Origin: Ruminococcus sp.
GTDB taxonomy: Bacteria; Bacillota; Clostridia; Oscillospirales; Ruminococcaceae
NCBI GenBank assembly: GCA_018376535.1
Contig: JAHABC010000005.1
Location: forward strand, 99,733 to 163,732
Reading direction: 5' to 3'
DNA: 64,000 nt
Position numbers and translations under genes: made by a program. Below the pieces are notes generated by a model that worked only from the letters and a program-made list of their open reading frames with translations, searched no databases and was not told where the DNA came from. Numbering within the stretch: the first letter of the stretch is position 1; the number at the start of each line of letters is the position of its first letter. Shown here piece by piece: positions 16,271 to 24,629 of the stretch.

Positions 16271-16663
16271 CTAATCAAAGTTGGATAAACATTCCAATAG
16301 TATAGTGCTATCTAGTTGCAACTTGTTTAGATACTTCGTGTATTGTGGAGTATCTTTCTTTAACGATAGTATATTAAACGTTGTGGATTTCATTAATGGT
16401 GTCATGATATAGTTATCAAAGTAGTTGTTTATAGTATCGTTATTCACATTAGATGGCATTACTACCTTTATACTAATTGATATGGTATCTTTAGAAAAGT
16501 TATTGGTAGAGTTTTGAATATCGTAAGAAGTTTCACTTGATGATATTCCTACTATTACAAATCTTTCCCCTTTAGATGCTATTGAAGTATTATCATATTC
16601 CAAATACACATCTATTGGTGATACGTTTTCTAAAGTACTCTTTATTTGGGTTAATATCGACAT
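16271..16663 (-). CDS. phage structural protein, possible tail-terminator type
   Basis: A 130-residue protein (MSILTQIKSTLENVSPIDVYLEYDN). Size, position after the connector-like gene and an alternating strand/helix layout would suit a tail-completion or neck protein, but no motif proves it. The ATG follows AGGAGGATA. A strong hairpin separates it from the upstream gene. Confidence 0.45.
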   Translation of the reverse strand: MSILTQIKSTLENVSPIDVYLEYDNTSIASKGERFVIVGISSSETSYDIQNSTNNFSKDTISISIKVVMPSNVNNDTINNYFDNYIMTPLMKSTTFNILSLKKDTPQYTKYLNKLQLDSTILLECLSNFD

Positions 16664-16685
16664 ATTATATCCTCCTAATTAACTT

Positions 16686-16717
16686 TTAGGAACGTCTTTT
16701 TTTTAAGACGTTCCTAA
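16686..16717 (-). promoter_or_regulatory. intercistronic hairpin in the capsid cassette
   Basis: TTAGGAACGTCTT and AAGACGTTCCTAA form a perfect 13-bp stem with a 6-base loop. No T-run follows on the minus strand, so mRNA processing or 3'-end protection is more likely than full termination. Confidence 0.55.
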
Positions 16718-16722
16718 CTATT

Positions 16723-17073
16723 TTAAACACCTTCAAAGTAGAAGTTATCATCTTTGATAATATCTTTAACCGTCGCTAGATAACTATAAAACATATTATA
16801 CGCATCGGTTAGTTGGTCTTTGCCATCGTGTTTTTGCGATACCGTTCCTGCATAGGTATAGTTAAGCCTATCCCTAGATGCCATAAACTGTTGATACTTT
16901 AAGTTCGCTAGTGAACCACATACATAGTTAAGTCTTTCGTCCGTGGAATGTAAACTGAATATCAACATATTAGTGACATCGCTAATGGCTGACTGTACTA
17001 CTTGCGTATATTCCGATACGTCACTTACTCCCGAATAGAGTTTAAATAGTTCGTTTATAGTTTGAGTATTCAA
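16723..17073 (-). CDS. probable head-tail connector protein
   Basis: A 116-residue helical protein (INELFKLYSGVSDVSEYTQVV...VCGSLANLKYQQFMASRD). Size, helical content and position after the capsid genes resemble gp6-type head-tail adaptors. The start is TTG at 17073, with AAGGAGTGA upstream. Function is inferred from position and shape. Confidence 0.5.
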   Translation of the reverse strand: MNTQTINELFKLYSGVSDVSEYTQVVQSAISDVTNMLIFSLHSTDERLNYVCGSLANLKYQQFMASRDRLNYTYAGTVSQKHDGKDQLTDAYNMFYSYLATVKDIIKDDNFYFEGV

Positions 17074-17086
17074 AGTATATCACTCC

Positions 17087-17926
17087 TTAAAGTTTGAACT
17101 CATTAAGATGCTCTTGCTTACTGGATTTATTAACTTTAAGTTGTGAAAATATATCTTCAGTTGGCGTAGGCTTAGATAGTAAATCTTTTTTTATAGTTAT
17201 TAACTCATCTATGGATAGCATATCCATGTGCTTTTCTAATATTTCGTTGGTATCATTTTTTAGAAAACCTAACCTTATGATATCTTTTTTTAAATCCTCT
17301 TTGATATCACATAGTAACGGATTTTCTAAATTATCTACAGATGGACTATCCAAAGTACCAAAACGTTTAGTAACTCCAGCGTTCACTTGAGCAGGTACAG
17401 CTACGAAGCTCCATTCATAAGCATCGGAAATGTCATCTAAGATAGTATAGCATAGCTTTCCACCGTAGTACTTGCCTTGTATATGATTACAACTCTTTTC
17501 ATATCTATCTACGCCACATATTGAACATTTATGGCTCTTTGCACTACATGATACACTTACTTCTTTTTTAATGCCTCCATCTATTTCCTTGATTAAATCT
17601 TGGTTAGATGACGTTCTTACCATGTATGCGTTGGCTTTTAGACACTTATAAGGCTTTCCGAACTTAGTAGTTTTAACGTCATCTAAGATTACTTGAGTAT
17701 CAAAAATCCTAGAGGTTTGATTGCTACCTTTAGCGTTATGGTCAAAAATTCCAGTTTTACCTATGAATAATTTTTGCATAGTATCTAAAGCGTTATCGGA
17801 AAAAGCCTCATTGTCACGGTCGATATCGTTATCGCATAGAATTACATCAAAGATGTACACTTCATCTTGAGATAGTTCACGTCTAGTAAAGTTATTTAAT
17901 TTTTCCAGAAGTGTAGTATCTGGCAT
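17087..17926 (-). CDS. prohead protease-like phage protein
   Basis: A 279-residue protein. The first 190 residues (YIFDVILCDNDIDRDNEAF, GIFDHNAKGSNQTSRIFD, IKKEVSVSCSAK, DAYEWSFVAVPAQ) resemble capsid maturation proteases of the HK97/XkdF type, with candidate His in FDH and Ser in VSVSCS. An unusual Cys/His insert (CSIC...SCNH, about 130-145) could bind zinc. It lies after the major capsid gene, whereas the usual order is portal-protease-capsid. The ATG follows GGAGAG. The tail (about 190-279) is helical and could be scaffold. Confidence 0.6.
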   Translation of the reverse strand: MPDTTLLEKLNNFTRRELSQDEVYIFDVILCDNDIDRDNEAFSDNALDTMQKLFIGKTGIFDHNAKGSNQTSRIFDTQVILDDVKTTKFGKPYKCLKANAYMVRTSSNQDLIKEIDGGIKKEVSVSCSAKSHKCSICGVDRYEKSCNHIQGKYYGGKLCYTILDDISDAYEWSFVAVPAQVNAGVTKRFGTLDSPSVDNLENPLLCDIKEDLKKDIIRLGFLKNDTNEILEKHMDMLSIDELITIKKDLLSKPTPTEDIFSQLKVNKSSKQEHLNEFKL

Positions 17927-17956
17927 ATAAATCTCTCCTTAAAACTTTATTTAAAC

Positions 17957-17984
17957 TTCGGAACGCCAACGCTGACGTTCCGAA
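17957..17984 (-). promoter_or_regulatory. hairpin directly after the major capsid gene
   Basis: TTCGGAACG and CGTTCCGAA form a 9-bp stem, extended by CA/TG inside. No T-run follows. Such a structure after a capsid gene could raise capsid mRNA stability relative to downstream genes. Confidence 0.5.
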
Positions 17985-17998
17985 CGTATTTTATATTA

Positions 17999-18973
17999 CT
18001 ACTTAGTTAGATTTAAAACTTTCATAGCATCGGTTACTAAGGCTCTAAATAGACATGGTACACTAACAGATAGACAATCTAACTGTCTGTTTATAACCTT
18101 ATCAGTTTCCATATATATATCAGAAGTGGTTACATACTCAATAGCGAAGTTTTTATCTATGGCTAGTATTTTGGTATCTGCTACCATAGTGGATTTGATT
18201 AGCTTTGCACCAAATGGTAGAATAATCTCATTATTATTGTTAGTGCAACAGCAGTGGTCGGATATCTCACTTAGTTGTAAAATCTTAGCACACACGGTAG
18301 GAGATGCTATAATAGTAGTTACATTATAGTTTGTAAACTGTCCAAATAGATTAATTAAATCGCTATATGCTAGTGCAGAACCACTTATAGTTATTGCAGA
18401 TGCACTATCTGTAATGGCACTTAGTGCCTTTGAATAGATACCAAAACCAATCTTTCTGCCAATAACTCTAAGTTGTAGACCAAAGACATCTAGGTTTTGT
18501 TGTCTAATGATTTCATAAGGACAGTTAATCAATCTAGCAAACTTTTTGATATCATAAGTGGTAGAAGTTTCGCTAATGGTACTATCTGGAATAAGAGTTC
18601 CAGCAGATATAGTAGCACTATAACTAGAAGCATCTGTAATAGATAGTCCCTTGTATACTGTAGCATTTACTATAGTTTTTACGGCTATCAATTCACCCAG
18701 TTTACTATCTTCAATACCTTGCACGATACATCTTTTCATATATTCAGGAAATAGTACAGCAGTTTCGGTAGTAGAAAAGAACTTTTCAACCTTATCACAA
18801 TGAGGACCATTTACTTTGATATCAAATCTTTTTAGTTGACGTTCAAAGGCATCTAACTTTTCCATAGGAGTACCTACATAGTTTTCGCTAGGGTCAGCCT
18901 CTTCAAGAGCGTCAATGAAGTTTTTACCTGAAAGATTGTATAATCCTTTTTCTAATTTAATATTATCGAACAT
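17999..18973 (-). CDS. major capsid protein (HK97-like)
   Basis: A 324-residue protein placed directly after the portal gene. The architecture is that of HK97-fold capsid proteins: a charged N-arm, an E-loop-like segment around 105-140 (TVYKGLSITDASSYSATISAGTLIP), a long spine helix region and a C-terminal P-domain strand set ending in VPCLFRALVTDAM. It has an unusual CCC run around residue 243. The ATG follows GGAGGTATT. It could alternatively be an encapsulin-type shell, but the terminase and portal neighbours argue for a capsid. Confidence 0.7.
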   Translation of the reverse strand: MFDNIKLEKGLYNLSGKNFIDALEEADPSENYVGTPMEKLDAFERQLKRFDIKVNGPHCDKVEKFFSTTETAVLFPEYMKRCIVQGIEDSKLGELIAVKTIVNATVYKGLSITDASSYSATISAGTLIPDSTISETSTTYDIKKFARLINCPYEIIRQQNLDVFGLQLRVIGRKIGFGIYSKALSAITDSASAITISGSALAYSDLINLFGQFTNYNVTTIIASPTVCAKILQLSEISDHCCCTNNNNEIILPFGAKLIKSTMVADTKILAIDKNFAIEYVTTSDIYMETDKVINRQLDCLSVSVPCLFRALVTDAMKVLNLTK

Positions 18974-18988
18974 AAAAATACCTCCAAA

Positions 18989-20143
18989 TTAATCTATATT
19001 AACTGAACCTAGTTCAGTTTCTATCTGTAGAGCTTGAGCGTTTTTAAGTCTAGCGTCAGCTAGTTCCACTTCGTCTTGTAGATTTATATTTACCCAATCT
19101 ACTTTTATTGAACAGTTACAGCCTATACTTCGTAGATATGCTAAGCAAATCTTTTTGACGGTAGGAGTTAATACACGTCTGTAGTATTCAAGTTCTGAAG
19201 TTAGCATATCGGCTTGTTGTGAGGACATTCTCTCAGTAGATGACCAAGACAATCCTAACAAAAACGGTGGAATTGATAACTTTGACAACAACTGTTCAAG
19301 AAGTTGTCTAACTGGAATTTCAGTATCTATTATTTGATTATCTGCACCAATAGTCTTGATATCTATATCACCAACGGATATAAAATCTTTAACTTGTCCA
19401 TTGTGTGCCGATGTCATACCGTCTGACCATTCTTTAGCAATCTGCATAGCACGTTCTTTAGAGAACATTCTATCAGAACTATCGGAAGATGGCTTGTAGG
19501 TTACAGCATATCGAACGTTTCCAACTCTGTCGAAGTTTTGACCGATACACTCATATATTCTAAGCAGGATATTACTCAATGCAGGAAGTCCACGAAGTAC
19601 CGACCTACCTAAAACTTCGCCACTTATATTGTTTATAGATGAAAATAGTATCAATTGTGGCATTGGAATAGGTTGCTTTTCGCCTTTAATATAGAATACT
19701 TTATCTAAAGGAGATTTTCCAAGCGTTACTTGAACGTCTGCAATGTTTCCATTAGATAATCCTACAATTTGACCAGTCTTTTTATTGATTAAAATTTCTC
19801 CGATGGCGTTACCGTAGGTTAGTAGACTATCTAAATAGCAATCCATGAAAGTTCCAAGGGATTTTCCAGTAGCACCTACTGGAACGTTCTCAATAAAGTC
19901 ATCTAAAAGTGGTTGATATCTACTATCGGAGCAAGTTACTATTAAACCACCACTTAGACGAACTATCTTAGATATAGAGGCATCTATTAAAGGAATAGCA
20001 TACCTTATATTATCGTATAGAAGTTTTTCGTTAAGTTCTACAGAGTTATATATATCTAGTGGGTTGCAATTGGATTGCCTTCCCGTTTGTAATAGAACTG
20101 GCTCATCACTATTAGATTTTTTAAACCATGATAGTATACTCAT
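18989..20143 (-). CDS. phage portal protein
   Basis: A 384-residue portal, the dodecameric ring through which DNA enters the head. It carries portal family blocks: LIDASISKIVRLSGGLIV near the N-terminus, SLLTYGNAIGEILINKKTG, PQLILFSSINNISGEVLGRSVLRGLP and the C-terminal RQLLEQLLSKLSIPPFLLGLSWSSTERMSSQQA. The ATG follows GGAGGTGAT. It is close to the family size and shows no frameshift or internal stop. Confidence 0.82.
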   Translation of the reverse strand: MSILSWFKKSNSDEPVLLQTGRQSNCNPLDIYNSVELNEKLLYDNIRYAIPLIDASISKIVRLSGGLIVTCSDSRYQPLLDDFIENVPVGATGKSLGTFMDCYLDSLLTYGNAIGEILINKKTGQIVGLSNGNIADVQVTLGKSPLDKVFYIKGEKQPIPMPQLILFSSINNISGEVLGRSVLRGLPALSNILLRIYECIGQNFDRVGNVRYAVTYKPSSDSSDRMFSKERAMQIAKEWSDGMTSAHNGQVKDFISVGDIDIKTIGADNQIIDTEIPVRQLLEQLLSKLSIPPFLLGLSWSSTERMSSQQADMLTSELEYYRRVLTPTVKKICLAYLRSIGCNCSIKVDWVNINLQDEVELADARLKNAQALQIETELGSVNID

Positions 20144-20166
20144 TAAAAAAAATCACCTCCAAAGAT

Positions 20167-21438
20167 TTAATTTCTGGGCAAAGAGTAGCAAAAGAAGTCA
20201 TCAATAGTATTAGAATTTAAGGCATAAGTTACAAAGTATCTAATATCGTCCATAGCGTGGTCGTGTTGTTTAATAGGAGTATCGTTTAATTTTTCGTTCC
20301 AGCAATACTGCGAGAACTCTTTAATAGAACTGCTACACCTATTGGAAAACAGTATTAAATCTTGATTTAAAGCATCACTAACACGTCTAATGCCGTTTAG
20401 GACATCGTTATTAGCTTTAGTAACGTTAAAGTGATTATGTCGCCTAATGCACTCAATAAAACTACTTGCCGATGGGTCGACTATTACTGTTTCAATATTC
20501 AAGCCATCGGTTAGTTGCTCTAAGGCTTGATAGTATTCCTCATCGGTATGAAGTTTGTTATAGTTTTCTTTTGAGTTGTAATAGTATTCATTAATTCTAA
20601 ACCAGATGCCATCATTTAGTCCCCAAAGCCCCATAGACGTCGGATTGATAATACCATAATCACAAGATACAACGTATCTACTGAAGTTGGTGGGGAGTGT
20701 ATTAACTACATGATGTTTTACATCAAACATAGGATATACTACTCCACTAGATATAGTCCATTTACCTAATACAAACCTATCGTAGAATATGCCCGAATAC
20801 ATACGTTTATAGCGTTCTTTAATCTTATGGGAGAGAGAGGGGTTATCTTCCATAGTAAAGTGCAAGTATAGGGCATTTTTCTCCTTAGATTTTAAAATCC
20901 ATTCACGATAGAACCAATGATATGGATTATCGGGGTTACAGTTAAACCACAACTTAGAACCATTTACAGAACATCTAGCAAGAGCCTGTTCTACAAATGA
21001 ACGTGGCATTAAAACGACCTCATCAAAGAACACTCCGCAGAGAGTAATTCCTTGTATTAATGCAGATGAACCTTCATCTTTACCACCAAACAGATAGAAC
21101 CTATTACTTATACCACATATAGAAACATCAAAATAGTTTTTGCTAACTTTTTCATAGCAAGTAAAGTTCAAACCGTTTAGAGTTTCCAAAAGTGGAGTAA
21201 TAACGTTACGTCTAAGTGATGTAACGGTCTTACCACATAGGGCAAAAGTTCCATTTTTGAACTTACACATAGCCCACAAGATAAATCCTAAAGACATGGA
21301 AACAGTTTTACCAGAACGTATAGCACCATCGCAGATAATAGCATCATAAGATGAGTACTTTTTTAAGTTCCACCATTTTAGAGTGAGCAACTGTTTTTGT
21401 GATAGCTTGTCAATCTTCAAGAGTATCACCAGCATCAC
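20167..21438 (-). CDS. terminase large subunit (PBSX/XtmB type)
   Basis: ATP-driven DNA-packaging motor with a nuclease domain. In the 423-residue protein the Walker A is GAIRSGKT at 38-45 and the Walker B is GVFFDE ending at D139-E140. The RNase H-like nuclease acidic residues are present: D260 in SCDYG, D321 in IVDPS and D396/D397 in HAMDD. All catalytic positions are intact, so the enzyme could be functional. The start shown overlaps the small-subunit gene by 29 bases; a slightly later TTG is possible. Confidence 0.88.
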   Translation of the reverse strand: MMLVILLKIDKLSQKQLLTLKWWNLKKYSSYDAIICDGAIRSGKTVSMSLGFILWAMCKFKNGTFALCGKTVTSLRRNVITPLLETLNGLNFTCYEKVSKNYFDVSICGISNRFYLFGGKDEGSSALIQGITLCGVFFDEVVLMPRSFVEQALARCSVNGSKLWFNCNPDNPYHWFYREWILKSKEKNALYLHFTMEDNPSLSHKIKERYKRMYSGIFYDRFVLGKWTISSGVVYPMFDVKHHVVNTLPTNFSRYVVSCDYGIINPTSMGLWGLNDGIWFRINEYYYNSKENYNKLHTDEEYYQALEQLTDGLNIETVIVDPSASSFIECIRRHNHFNVTKANNDVLNGIRRVSDALNQDLILFSNRCSSSIKEFSQYCWNEKLNDTPIKQHDHAMDDIRYFVTYALNSNTIDDFFCYSLPRN

Positions 21439-21721
21439 TAGAGGAGCAGAGAGCGTCCATTAGATTTTTAGCAGTAACAGAGTTATCCATAGAGCTAGAG
21501 TATTCTAACATTTTTTCAAGAGCCTTTTGTCTATCGAAAATTTTAATCTCCACCCCACCACCCTTAATTCTTTTCAATTCAGAAACGTTAAATAAATCCA
21601 ACTTGGCTATGGTGCTAGGTGGAGGAAGTTCCTCACTAAACACAAGGAATGTAGCATCATTGATATTTCCAAAAGCAAGACGTTCAAAACCTTTCCAAAT
21701 AAGATTACTTTTATCGTTCAA
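21410..21721 (-). CDS. terminase small subunit-like protein
   Basis: A 103-residue protein, NDKSNLIWKGFERLAFGNINDATFLVF...DLFNVSELKRIKGGGVEIKIFDRQKALEKM, matching the short terminase small subunits of Firmicutes phages that recognise DNA for packaging. I start it at TTG 21721 because TGGAGGTG lies 8 bases upstream; the longer reading frame to 21814 has no SD. It is the first gene of the cassette. The 190 bases to the divergent spoVAD start carry no phage control gene. Confidence 0.7.
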   Translation of the reverse strand: MNDKSNLIWKGFERLAFGNINDATFLVFSEELPPPSTIAKLDLFNVSELKRIKGGGVEIKIFDRQKALEKMLEYSSSMDNSVTAKNLMDALCSSSDAGDTLED

Positions 21722-21911
21722 AGAAAACACCTCCAGAAGTTTAAAATTAAAAGGATTAAAAGTCCTTTCATAATAGGGGGAAAAATGGGGTAAAATATGC
21801 ATCAATAGATACATATAAAAAAAATTTCAAAAAAAATTTTTTAGGTGTAATATTTACGATTAAAGGCAATAATAATATCACTTATATTTGTAAGGAGTGA
21901 TTTAAAGAAAT

Positions 21912-22934
21912 ATGTCTAAAAAGTTATCAAATAGGAGTATGCTGTTCACTACGCCACCTAACATAAGAGCATACTCCTCTACGGTGGGCAAAGACGAGGG
22001 CGATGGAACTCTTGGTGACTATTTTGATGTCATAGAACAAGACAGTCACTTTGGACAGGACTCTTGGGAAAAAGCAGAAAGTACTATGCAATGTCAAACT
22101 ATACAAAGAGCAATCGAAAAGGCTAATTTGACTACAAATAACATAGATTTTATGTTTTCAGGTGATTTAATTAATCAATGTACTAGCACTACCTACGGAA
22201 TTAGAGATTTAGAGATTCCATTCTTTGGGATATACGGTGCGTGTTCTACTATGACAGAGGGCATACTATTAGCATCGATGAGCATGGATAATTCTTTAGC
22301 AGAAAATATAGTGTGTGCTACATCTTCGCATTTTTCGACGGCAGAGCGTCAATTTAGATTTCCAATATCTTATGGAGGTCAAAGAACTCCAACTTCGCAA
22401 TGGACTTGTACTGCCTCTGGAGCAGTAGTGGTGAGTAATCAAAAGCAACCACCTTATATAGTAGGTGGTTGCATAGGAAAAATAGTCGATTTGGGTATAA
22501 CAGATGTAAATAATATGGGTTCAGCGATGGCACCATCTTCAGCAGATACTATTAAAACCTATCTTAAAGATACTGGTTACAAACCAGCAGATTTTGACTA
22601 TATAGTTACTGGCGATTTAGGTCTAATAGGTAGTAAACTTCTAATAGAACTACTTCAAAAAGATAGTATCGATATTTCTAATCAACACGCCGATTGTGGT
22701 GTAATGATGTTCGATATAGACCGTCAAGATAAACACGCAGGGGGTTCTGGTTGTGGGTGTTCGGCTAGTATACTTTGTGGATATTGGTTGCCTAAAATTC
22801 AATCGGGAGAGTTTAAAAACGTACTATTTATGTCTACAGGTGCATTAATGTCCCCTATGATGCTTCAACAGGGTGAAAGTATTCCAGCAATAACACACTT
22901 AATACACCTATCTCATGATACTTTTAAGGAGTGA
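21912..22934 (+). CDS. spoVAD: stage V sporulation protein SpoVAD
   Basis: A thiolase-fold protein of the spore inner membrane surface needed for dipicolinic acid uptake and release. The 340 residues match the family: FTTPPNIRAYSSTVGKDEGDG, IPFFGIYGACSTMTEG, ISYGGQRTPTSQWTCTASGAVV and HAGGSGCGCSASILCGYW. The ATG follows TAAGGAGTGA. spoVAE starts 9 bases downstream with its SD across the spoVAD stop. spoVAC, usually directly upstream, is not here; the divergent capsid cassette is there instead. Forespore sigma-G control is expected from the family, but no clear -10/-35 is identifiable. Confidence 0.94.
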   Translation: MSKKLSNRSMLFTTPPNIRAYSSTVGKDEGDGTLGDYFDVIEQDSHFGQDSWEKAESTMQCQTIQRAIEKANLTTNNIDFMFSGDLINQCTSTTYGIRDLEIPFFGIYGACSTMTEGILLASMSMDNSLAENIVCATSSHFSTAERQFRFPISYGGQRTPTSQWTCTASGAVVVSNQKQPPYIVGGCIGKIVDLGITDVNNMGSAMAPSSADTIKTYLKDTGYKPADFDYIVTGDLGLIGSKLLIELLQKDSIDISNQHADCGVMMFDIDRQDKHAGGSGCGCSASILCGYWLPKIQSGEFKNVLFMSTGALMSPMMLQQGESIPAITHLIHLSHDTFKE

Positions 22935-22943
22935 TTTACTATT

Positions 22944-23297
22944 ATGGATTATATATGGGCTTTTATAATAGGTGGTATCATATGTGCAATAGGTCAACTA
23001 TTAATAGATTATACTAAATTAACTCCAGCAAGAATACTAGTATCATATGTAGTTGCAGGAGTAATAATATCTGCATTTGGTTGGTACAAGCCTTTAGTGG
23101 ATTTTGCAGGTGCTGGGGCTAGTGTTCCACTGTTGGGATTTGGTCACACATTAGCTGAAGGAGTTCGTAAATCTGTCGATAAAGATGGCTTTTTAGGTGT
23201 TCTTATGGGAGGTTTAACGTCAGCATCGGCAGGAATAACGGCATCTTTGCTATTTGGTCTATTGATGTCCTTAATATTTAAACCTAAAGATAAGTAA
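22944..23297 (+). CDS. spoVAE: stage V sporulation protein SpoVAE
   Basis: A 117-residue small membrane protein with three hydrophobic segments (about 5-20, 28-48 and 93-112) and the conserved PLLGFGHTLAEGV block. It is part of the SpoVA dipicolinate channel set with SpoVAD, with which it is translationally coupled. Confidence 0.92.
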   Translation: MDYIWAFIIGGIICAIGQLLIDYTKLTPARILVSYVVAGVIISAFGWYKPLVDFAGAGASVPLLGFGHTLAEGVRKSVDKDGFLGVLMGGLTSASAGITASLLFGLLMSLIFKPKDK

Positions 23298-23311
23298 AAA
23301 ATGTTATAAAA

Positions 23312-23342
23312 AAAACTCATCAAATATTTGATGAGTTTTTTA
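23312..23342. terminator. bidirectional terminator between spoVAE and bioY
   Basis: A perfect palindrome, AAAACTCATCAAAT with ATTTGATGAGTTTT, has a T-run on both strands. Confidence 0.85.
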
Positions 23343-23363
23343 TCTATTATTGTATTGATGGTA

Positions 23364-23930
23364 TTAGTATGCTAATTGGAACTGCTTTTCTAATATTGGT
23401 AACAACTTTTTAGTAAAACAAGCCGTAAATATAGATAGTAAGAAATCTGGACCTATAAATGGTGTTACAAAGGCAGCTATTATAGCTTTAGCACCATATT
23501 CAACATGATTTACATAGTTTAAGATAAAATATCCATATATACAACCAAAAGAGTATACTATTATTAGATTAACCATAGTAGCACATATTAATCTTAATAG
23601 AGATGGATTTTCTTTAGCATGAGCAATCGCACCAGTTACATAAGCACCTATAGCAAATCCAATTAGATATCCGAAAGTAGTTTCAAATACATAATTAAAT
23701 CCACCACCTTTTGTGAATATAGGCAATCCGAATAGACCCAGTAGCACATATAGAGCCACACTTAAACCACCTTTATTTTTTCCCAAGATTAGTCCAGCTA
23801 AACAAGTGAACACTATCTGTAAGGTGAATGGCACTATTGGTGTTGGAATCTTTATAAAAGCTCCCACTGCCGATAATGCTGTAAACATAGCAATTAATGT
23901 CATATCTCTAATTTGAAATTTACTTTTCAT
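23364..23930 (-). CDS. bioY: biotin transporter substrate-binding subunit BioY
   Basis: S component of an energy-coupling-factor biotin importer. The 188-residue protein has six hydrophobic helices and BioY signatures: MFTALSAVGAFIKIP near the N-terminus and the TKGGGFNYVFETTFGYLIGF loop around 73-92. The ATG follows CAAGGAGCG. No EcfA/EcfT genes are adjacent, so it probably uses a shared module. Upstream, an inverted repeat overlaps the -35, suggesting biotin-responsive repression. Confidence 0.95.
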   Translation of the reverse strand: MKSKFQIRDMTLIAMFTALSAVGAFIKIPTPIVPFTLQIVFTCLAGLILGKNKGGLSVALYVLLGLFGLPIFTKGGGFNYVFETTFGYLIGFAIGAYVTGAIAHAKENPSLLRLICATMVNLIIVYSFGCIYGYFILNYVNHVEYGAKAIIAAFVTPFIGPDFLLSIFTACFTKKLLPILEKQFQLAY

Positions 23931-23967
23931 ATATAATCGCTCCTTGAAGTATCTTTATTATGATGAT

Positions 23968-24022
23968 ATTATATCATAAGTTTTTAAATAAGTCAACCTA
24001 TTTTTTAAAATTAGGTGACTAA
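23968..24022 (-). promoter_or_regulatory. bioY promoter with overlapping inverted repeat (candidate BirA operator)
   Basis: On the minus strand the -35 is TTGACT (23991-23996), the spacer is 17 bases and the -10 is TATAAT (23968-23973). The half-sites TTAGTCACCTA and TAGGTTGACTTA face each other across 11 bases (23989-24022) and cover the -35. Layout and gene fit a BirA-type biotin operator, though the half-sites differ from the usual GTTAAC core. Confidence 0.6.
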
Positions 24023-24031
24023 TAATATATA

Positions 24032-24061
24032 AAAATCGGAACGTTTAGACGTTCCGATTTT
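24032..24061 (-). terminator. terminator after pgsA
   Basis: AAAATCGGAACGT pairs with ACGTTCCGATTTT around TTAG (13-bp stem), followed by TATAT on the minus strand. Confidence 0.8.
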
Positions 24062-24086
24062 GTGCATATTTAAAAGATATATTATA

Positions 24087-24629
24087 CTATTCTTCTTTGA
24101 TGTACTTCCAACAACCTTTTAGATACTCACAACCAGAGTAGATAGTCAAAGCGACAGATATCCAAACTAAAACTTGAAGTATCACATAAGGCACACCGTT
24201 AGATAATCCTAATATGCAGTACATTAGAATGTATATTATCGATACCATAGTAAAGGCAGTCTTTAACTTTCCCGACATTCCAGCAGGGATAACCACTCCC
24301 TCACCACTAGCGATTAGTCTTAAACCGGATACCATAAATTCCCTAGAGGCTATAATAATCAAAGGAACGCAATTTATCAAGCCAACATCTGTAAAACAGG
24401 CTAATGCAGATATTACTAGAACTTTATCAGCTAGGGGGTCTAAGAACTTTCCAAAGTTTGTTACTAGATTATTCTTTCTAGCAATATAGCCATCTAAGAA
24501 GTCTGTAATAGATGCTACTGCAAAGAGTATCAAAGAGACTACATACCATTTCATAAGGAAAGCCCATACAAAGAATGGTACTAATATAACTCTCATTAGA
24601 GTTAGTTTATTAGGTAGATTTAATTTCAT
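24087..24629 (-). CDS. pgsA: CDP-diacylglycerol-glycerol-3-phosphate 3-phosphatidyltransferase PgsA
   Basis: Makes phosphatidylglycerophosphate, the first committed step to phosphatidylglycerol. The 180-residue membrane enzyme carries the CDP-alcohol phosphotransferase motif with D43, D46, G47, A50, R51, G60, D64 and D68 (DFLDGYIAR...GKFLDPLAD). Its ATG overlaps the rimO stop as ATGA, so translation is coupled. The rimO-pgsA pairing is common in Clostridia. Confidence 0.95.
   Translation of the reverse strand: MKLNLPNKLTLMRVILVPFFVWAFLMKWYVVSLILFAVASITDFLDGYIARKNNLVTNFGKFLDPLADKVLVISALACFTDVGLINCVPLIIIASREFMVSGLRLIASGEGVVIPAGMSGKLKTAFTMVSIIYILMYCILGLSNGVPYVILQVLVWISVALTIYSGCEYLKGCWKYIKEE

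Noticed and set aside
21402..21412. Single CTTGTCAA word in the terminase gene as a member of the repeat family
   Set aside because: Isolated and without a neighbouring 11-bp unit; likely chance.
14923..21721. Complete active prophage
   Set aside because: Integrase, repressor, replication, tape-measure, fibre and lysis genes are all absent, and no att repeats were seen at the edges.
21722..21814. Longer terminase small subunit from 21814
   Set aside because: The extension has no SD and is not like the family; TTG 21721 has a strong SD.
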